From Brachycybe producta (Eukaryota; Arthropoda; Diplopoda; Playtdesmida; Andrognathidae): a DNA stretch of 64,000 nt. This document shows positions 60,376-64,000 of the stretch, one piece after another. The stretch spans positions 3,661,501 to 3,725,500 of the forward strand of contig JAUPFP010000014.1 in NCBI GenBank assembly GCA_036925085.1, written 5' to 3'. Below the pieces are notes generated by a model. The model saw only the letters and a program-made list of their open reading frames with translations. It made no database searches and was not told where the DNA came from. Made by a program: the position numbers and the translations under genes. Numbering within the stretch: the stretch's first letter is position 1; every line of letters starts with the position of its first letter.

Positions 60376-61559
60376 CACAGGATGAAATAATCAAGAGTCT
60401 TTTTTAGAAAGACGTTTAAGCTTTTTAAATCCACTTTAAGCTGGAAAAAAGTGACTGATTTTCGGCTTTAAAAACCAAAGTCAAGTGGTTGTTGTAAACT
60501 TGGATGGACAAAATACAATTGCAAGAAAATCTGCCAACTTGAGTTTGAAGAACCCAGTAATTTCGAGTTAGAATGGGCAACGTTTTCTCTCTCTCTCTCT
60601 CTGGGTGTTTTTTTTTTGGTTGTTGGATGATTTGATGATCATGGGGCTTAGACTGAAATTAGTTGGTGGTGGCTCTTCCAGTTTATTTTCCAAAAATGAA
60701 TCGCGCCCACTTTTTTTTTCGAAATGCTTTCATTCTTGATTGTATTTGATTCAATAGACTGAAATTGGTGGCTAGTTTTCTCTCACTCTCTGTGTGTGTT
60801 CACTGTTCAATGGACAAACCAGTTGACTAGTTTAATCCTGACTTAAGCCATCAGAACCAGTTCCAGAAAAGAGAAGAATTTCTCGTTTTGTTTCCTTAAC
60901 ACATTTTGTGGAGAGAAGAAAAAAAAAATGGTGATAAAATGAAATTGGATTGGAAACGGTCATTTCGGAATTGTTCCAAGTGACCACCACCTCTTTTATG
61001 GATATTTATTCTTGGTTTCTAAAGAGAGAGAGAAAGAAAAATCCACAATTTTAGTTTCAGGAAGTTGTTTTTTGTTGTTGCTTTTCAGTTTGTGTGTCGG
61101 AACATTTTTCTAAGAAAAACCCTTTAAATGTGTTCGTTACACTAACACTCAATGAATTAATTAGTTAATTTGTTTGAAGGTTAGAGATGTTCATATCGAT
61201 TAAATGAACAGAAGAAAGTAAAAAAAAAATTCTCTCTCTTTTTTCGCTCGAAATGTCACGAATTAAACTCTATTCTAACAGATTTGGTGAAACGTAATCA
61301 AATTTAGACCGATTTTTTCTACTTTGGTGTTGATTTAAGGTTCAATTATTCGGAACAAATGTTGAAAGATTTCTCTTTCTCTTTTTTTGTTTTTTTTGTT
61401 TTTGCTACTTTGTCGTTATTTCTGTTTTATTTAGCAGAAAACATCAAAATATGTTTCAAACTTAAAGATTCGTTTAGAATTTTTTTTTTAAAAAAAATCA
61501 GTCATTTGCAAAATATGCAATAATTAAAATAGAAATCTTAATTATTCTGCATTTCAGAA

Positions 61560-62115
61560 AATTTGCAGATTCTAGAATTTTAGCTGAGTGATTTTCATGT
61601 TGATCATCTTTCAAAATGAACTTTTTTTTATAATCTGTTTAAAGTTGAGTCATTTTTTTATACTCAAATAAAAAAGCTTATTTTAAAAGATATCAAAGAT
61701 GAAAATATTCCCTCTCTTAAGTGACCCTGAAGCTGCCCTTCTACTTTCTAAAGTACTTTAAACAAAATATTCCAATCAAAGAGAGTTATAATTAATGTAT
61801 TGAGATGTAACACTGTAAATCTTTTAAGATAACTAGAAGAGTAATTAACTCACTTAAAGTGATTTTCATGTTAATTATATTTGTTAAAATAAATCTTTTA
61901 ATTACAGTTTTAAATTTCTCATTTTTAAGTTTTACTAAAATGTAAAACAATAATTGTTAGTTATTTTACAAAAAGACTTAAATTTTGTTCATTTTAAAAA
62001 TTAAATAATATGATTTATCAATTAAAATATACTGACGTAAATTAATTTACTTTTCTAGTTTCTAAAACACTTTCAGTTTTTTCATAATGTCTACTTATTA
62101 AATGTGCAGAATAAC
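61560..62115. mobile_element. Two further TTAGAAACTAG-family MITEs
   Basis: First has TTTTCATGTTGATCATCTTT and AAAGATATCAAAGATGAAAA, with CTTCTACTTTCTAAAG. Second has TAACTAGAAGAGTAATTAAC and CTTTTCTAGTTTCTAAAACA. Confidence 0.6.
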
Positions 62116-62791
62116 CAGGGCTGTTAATTTACAAGGTTTTTTTTATGTTTGAAACCTTGTTCAGTGGGTTGAAGTTGAAGTTGAAGTGCCAAATTTATAC
62201 TTCAAGTTGGGCCTTTGAACATAAACTTCAACATGAACTCTCTAAACAGGGTTCTATCGCAGCACAGACCTTATTTTATTGAGTAATTTTGAGCAACGCT
62301 TATTTTTCTTTGTTAGAATCTTGTTCAGAGGGTTCAAACTTGAAGTTTCAAGTGTGAAATTTTCTTCATGAATACGTCGTTCGTATAATATTTATTATTC
62401 GATTGCAAATAATTCTAGAAATAATAAAAGCAATGTTTTGTATTTTTGTTTTTTTCGTTCTACTTTTAGTGTTTTTTTTTTTTGAAAGCCTTGGAGCCAA
62501 CATTTTCTGTATTTAGTCTGAAAATAACACTGAACCTATTTTTGGATCTCCGGCCGTCGTAGTCGTTCTTGTATTCATGTTGCATAAGTAGAAGAAGTTG
62601 TCGGAAACTGAATTCTCATCATCAACACAAAGAAGAAAAATCTTTTTCTTTAGTAATTTCTAAGGTTCATTTATTTCAAAAGGAAGAAACCCCCCCCCCC
62701 CTTCCAAAAAAAAAGGTGCTTCACTAATGATTTTCAGGTGTGTTTTCTTTCTTAATTAATTACAATCTCATTTTACATTTCTCATTTTCAG

Positions 62792-62903
62792 GTGATTTCG
62801 AACTGTGGACATGTCTGTTGGCGAACTCTATTTGTGTCGTTTCTCTACGTAAGATGACGTGCCACCATCGTGTCGTACTGTCTCTTACGGTCTACTAACC
62901 GTA
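62792..62903 (+). promoter_or_regulatory. 5' leader with two upstream ORFs
   Basis: Begins after acceptor CATTTTCAG. uORF1 62811-62852 (13 codons and stop) and uORF2 62854-62898 (14 codons and stop) lie one base apart; uORF2 ends five bases before the main ATG. Such a leader should reduce translation of the main ORF. Confidence 0.5.
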
Positions 62904-63096
62904 ATGAAGATGAGAAAGAGCACGCTGGCTTCGTATTTCGTGTTGTCTGAAGTTCCACTTGGTGGACTGACACCAACAAACAAAATGTCTTCAAAAAGGT
63001 TATTGGCTCCACTTATACCGATCCCGATGATGATGGTGACGATGATTACGATGATGATTACGGTTTCAGTCGCTTTACCAAGTGACGTCAAAATCG
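62904..63096 (+). CDS. First coding exon of a secreted or membrane protein, glutamate-receptor-like (partial)
   Basis: ATG at 62904, an alternative in-frame ATG at 62985 (MSSKRLLAPLIPIP). It ends in a phase-1 Gly at ATCG|GTAAGATT. The second Met opens a better signal peptide: basic n-region, Met/Ile/Thr-rich core (MMMVTMITMMITVSVA), then LPSDVKIG. In ionotropic glutamate receptors the mature chain starts with a (K/Q)IGG(L/I)F-type strand, and in vertebrate AMPA/kainate genes, from memory, the first intron falls near this Gly. The match is short, so identity is inference; any type I membrane or secreted protein remains possible. The rest of the gene is outside the window. Confidence 0.45.
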
Positions 63097-64000
63097 GTAA
63101 GATTGAAGTAAAAGAGAGAGAGAGAGAGAGTTCGTCACTTAAAGAAGACAAATTCATCCTTTTTCTATGTAATTTTATTTGTCACTATGGATACAGAATA
63201 TAAAATTTGTATCCGAAAAAGTTTTTTTTTGAGCAAAAAAGTTAAAATATACTTTTTTATTATTTTCATGTTGTCGTCGTCATAGCAACTTCTTTTGACG
63301 GAGAAAAAAAAAGTGTTTCTATTGAGATTGATTTGCGTTCTTTGCATATTTGATGATGATATTATATTCATTCATTTTATTTAAACGTTTTTTCAGTTAA
63401 AGTTTTTTTTTGCTTTCAGAAATATGTTAGAAATATGTTATGAGAATGTATTACTCTCTCTCTCTCTCTCTCTCTTTCTATCGAGAGAGAGAGAAAGAGA
63501 GACACTCGAAAACACATTAAATTTGTGAAGTTTTTAAAAATAAGTATGTTCTTTGCAATCTTTTTTTTTCCTAAAAAATCTGCGTTAAAATAAAAAAAAA
63601 TCCGGATGGAACACATTACAAGATTACCAGATGGAACTCTGGTAATGTGTAAAATCTATGGCTGGCGATATTTCGGAAAATCGAAAATCAGTTCTACCAG
63701 TTCGAAAAATCAAAAAAACGCGAGAAAAATCAAGAAGAAATCGAAAATAACAGAAAAAAAACTAAACTAGTAATTAATGATCATTGTAAACCTAGTCAAG
63801 TATATTTAAAAGATGTGGGAGCAATTTTTATTTCATTTTTTATATAAATTTTCAGTGCATTTTAGGCAAAATGTGCAGAAAGTCTGTTACAATAGGCAAA
63901 ATTGCATAATGCACCATTTTGTAAATAAGCTTAATATTTTTTATTAGGCATTGTGCAACAAAATCACTAATTCAATTTGAAATCTGAATAATTCAATGCA
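63097..64000 (+). other. Start of the next intron, to window end
   Basis: Begins GTAAGATTG. Holds a (GA)n at 63115-63131, and a CT/GA hairpin at 63452-63502 (TCTCTCTC...TATCGAGAGAGA). No coding sequence seen. Confidence 0.5.

Larger units (their letters stand above)
36853..62791 (+). other. Repeat-filled region, inferred 26-kb first intron
   Basis: It runs from the GTGAGT donor at 36853 to the TTTCTCATTTTCAG acceptor ending 62791. I found no conserved coding sequence inside, only MITEs, LINE 3' ends, satellites and microsatellites. That the two exons belong to one gene is inference. Confidence 0.35.

Overview
This is a window of AT-rich animal (metazoan) nuclear DNA. Evidence: genes with short GT-AG introns, a mitochondrial-clan cytochrome P450, invertebrate-type defensin cysteine frameworks, and very dense small non-autonomous transposons and microsatellites. 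The style suggests an invertebrate, perhaps a spiralian such as a mollusc, but I cannot fix the taxon from the sequence alone.

Layout. 0-6.1 kb: two related secreted-protein genes on the + strand. Each starts with a signal-peptide exon ending in a phase-1 Gly codon, followed by an exon with an eight-cysteine defensin-like (CSalpha-beta type) module joined to long low-complexity Ser-, Lys- or Asp-rich tails. Gene A (5' end outside the window) has three modules; gene B has one module plus a 12-unit acidic/Ser repeat. A third signal-peptide-like exon at 8.4 kb has no visible partner. 9.6-18.5 kb: a compact, conserved block with MTRES1-like (+) converging on NSUN4-like (-), then a complete eight-exon mitochondrial-clan P450 (+). 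All three families belong to mitochondrial biology. 18.5-36.4 kb: no supported gene, mostly repeats. About 36.4-36.85 kb: a probable promoter and non-coding first exon. 36.85-62.8 kb: a repeat-filled stretch that would be one 26-kb intron. 62.8-63.1 kb: a first coding exon with two upstream ORFs and a signal peptide, whose end resembles the start of an ionotropic glutamate receptor; the gene continues beyond the window.

Repeats dominate the rest. A foldback MITE family marked by TTAGAAACTAGAAG occurs about 25 times, inside introns and intergenic DNA, and once as a tandem array of half-elements. Other families: a ~210-bp Mutator-like palindrome with 9-10 bp target duplications, hAT-like MITEs with 8-bp duplications, a ~340-bp family with TTAA at both ends of all five copies, TTAA-flanked palindromes, two LINE reverse-transcriptase 3' ends, an 84-bp satellite with alternating units, and a ~570-bp GA-rich tract.

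The strongest candidate for something undescribed is the pair of defensin-module/low-complexity chimeric secreted proteins and the way gene A has grown by internal duplication.
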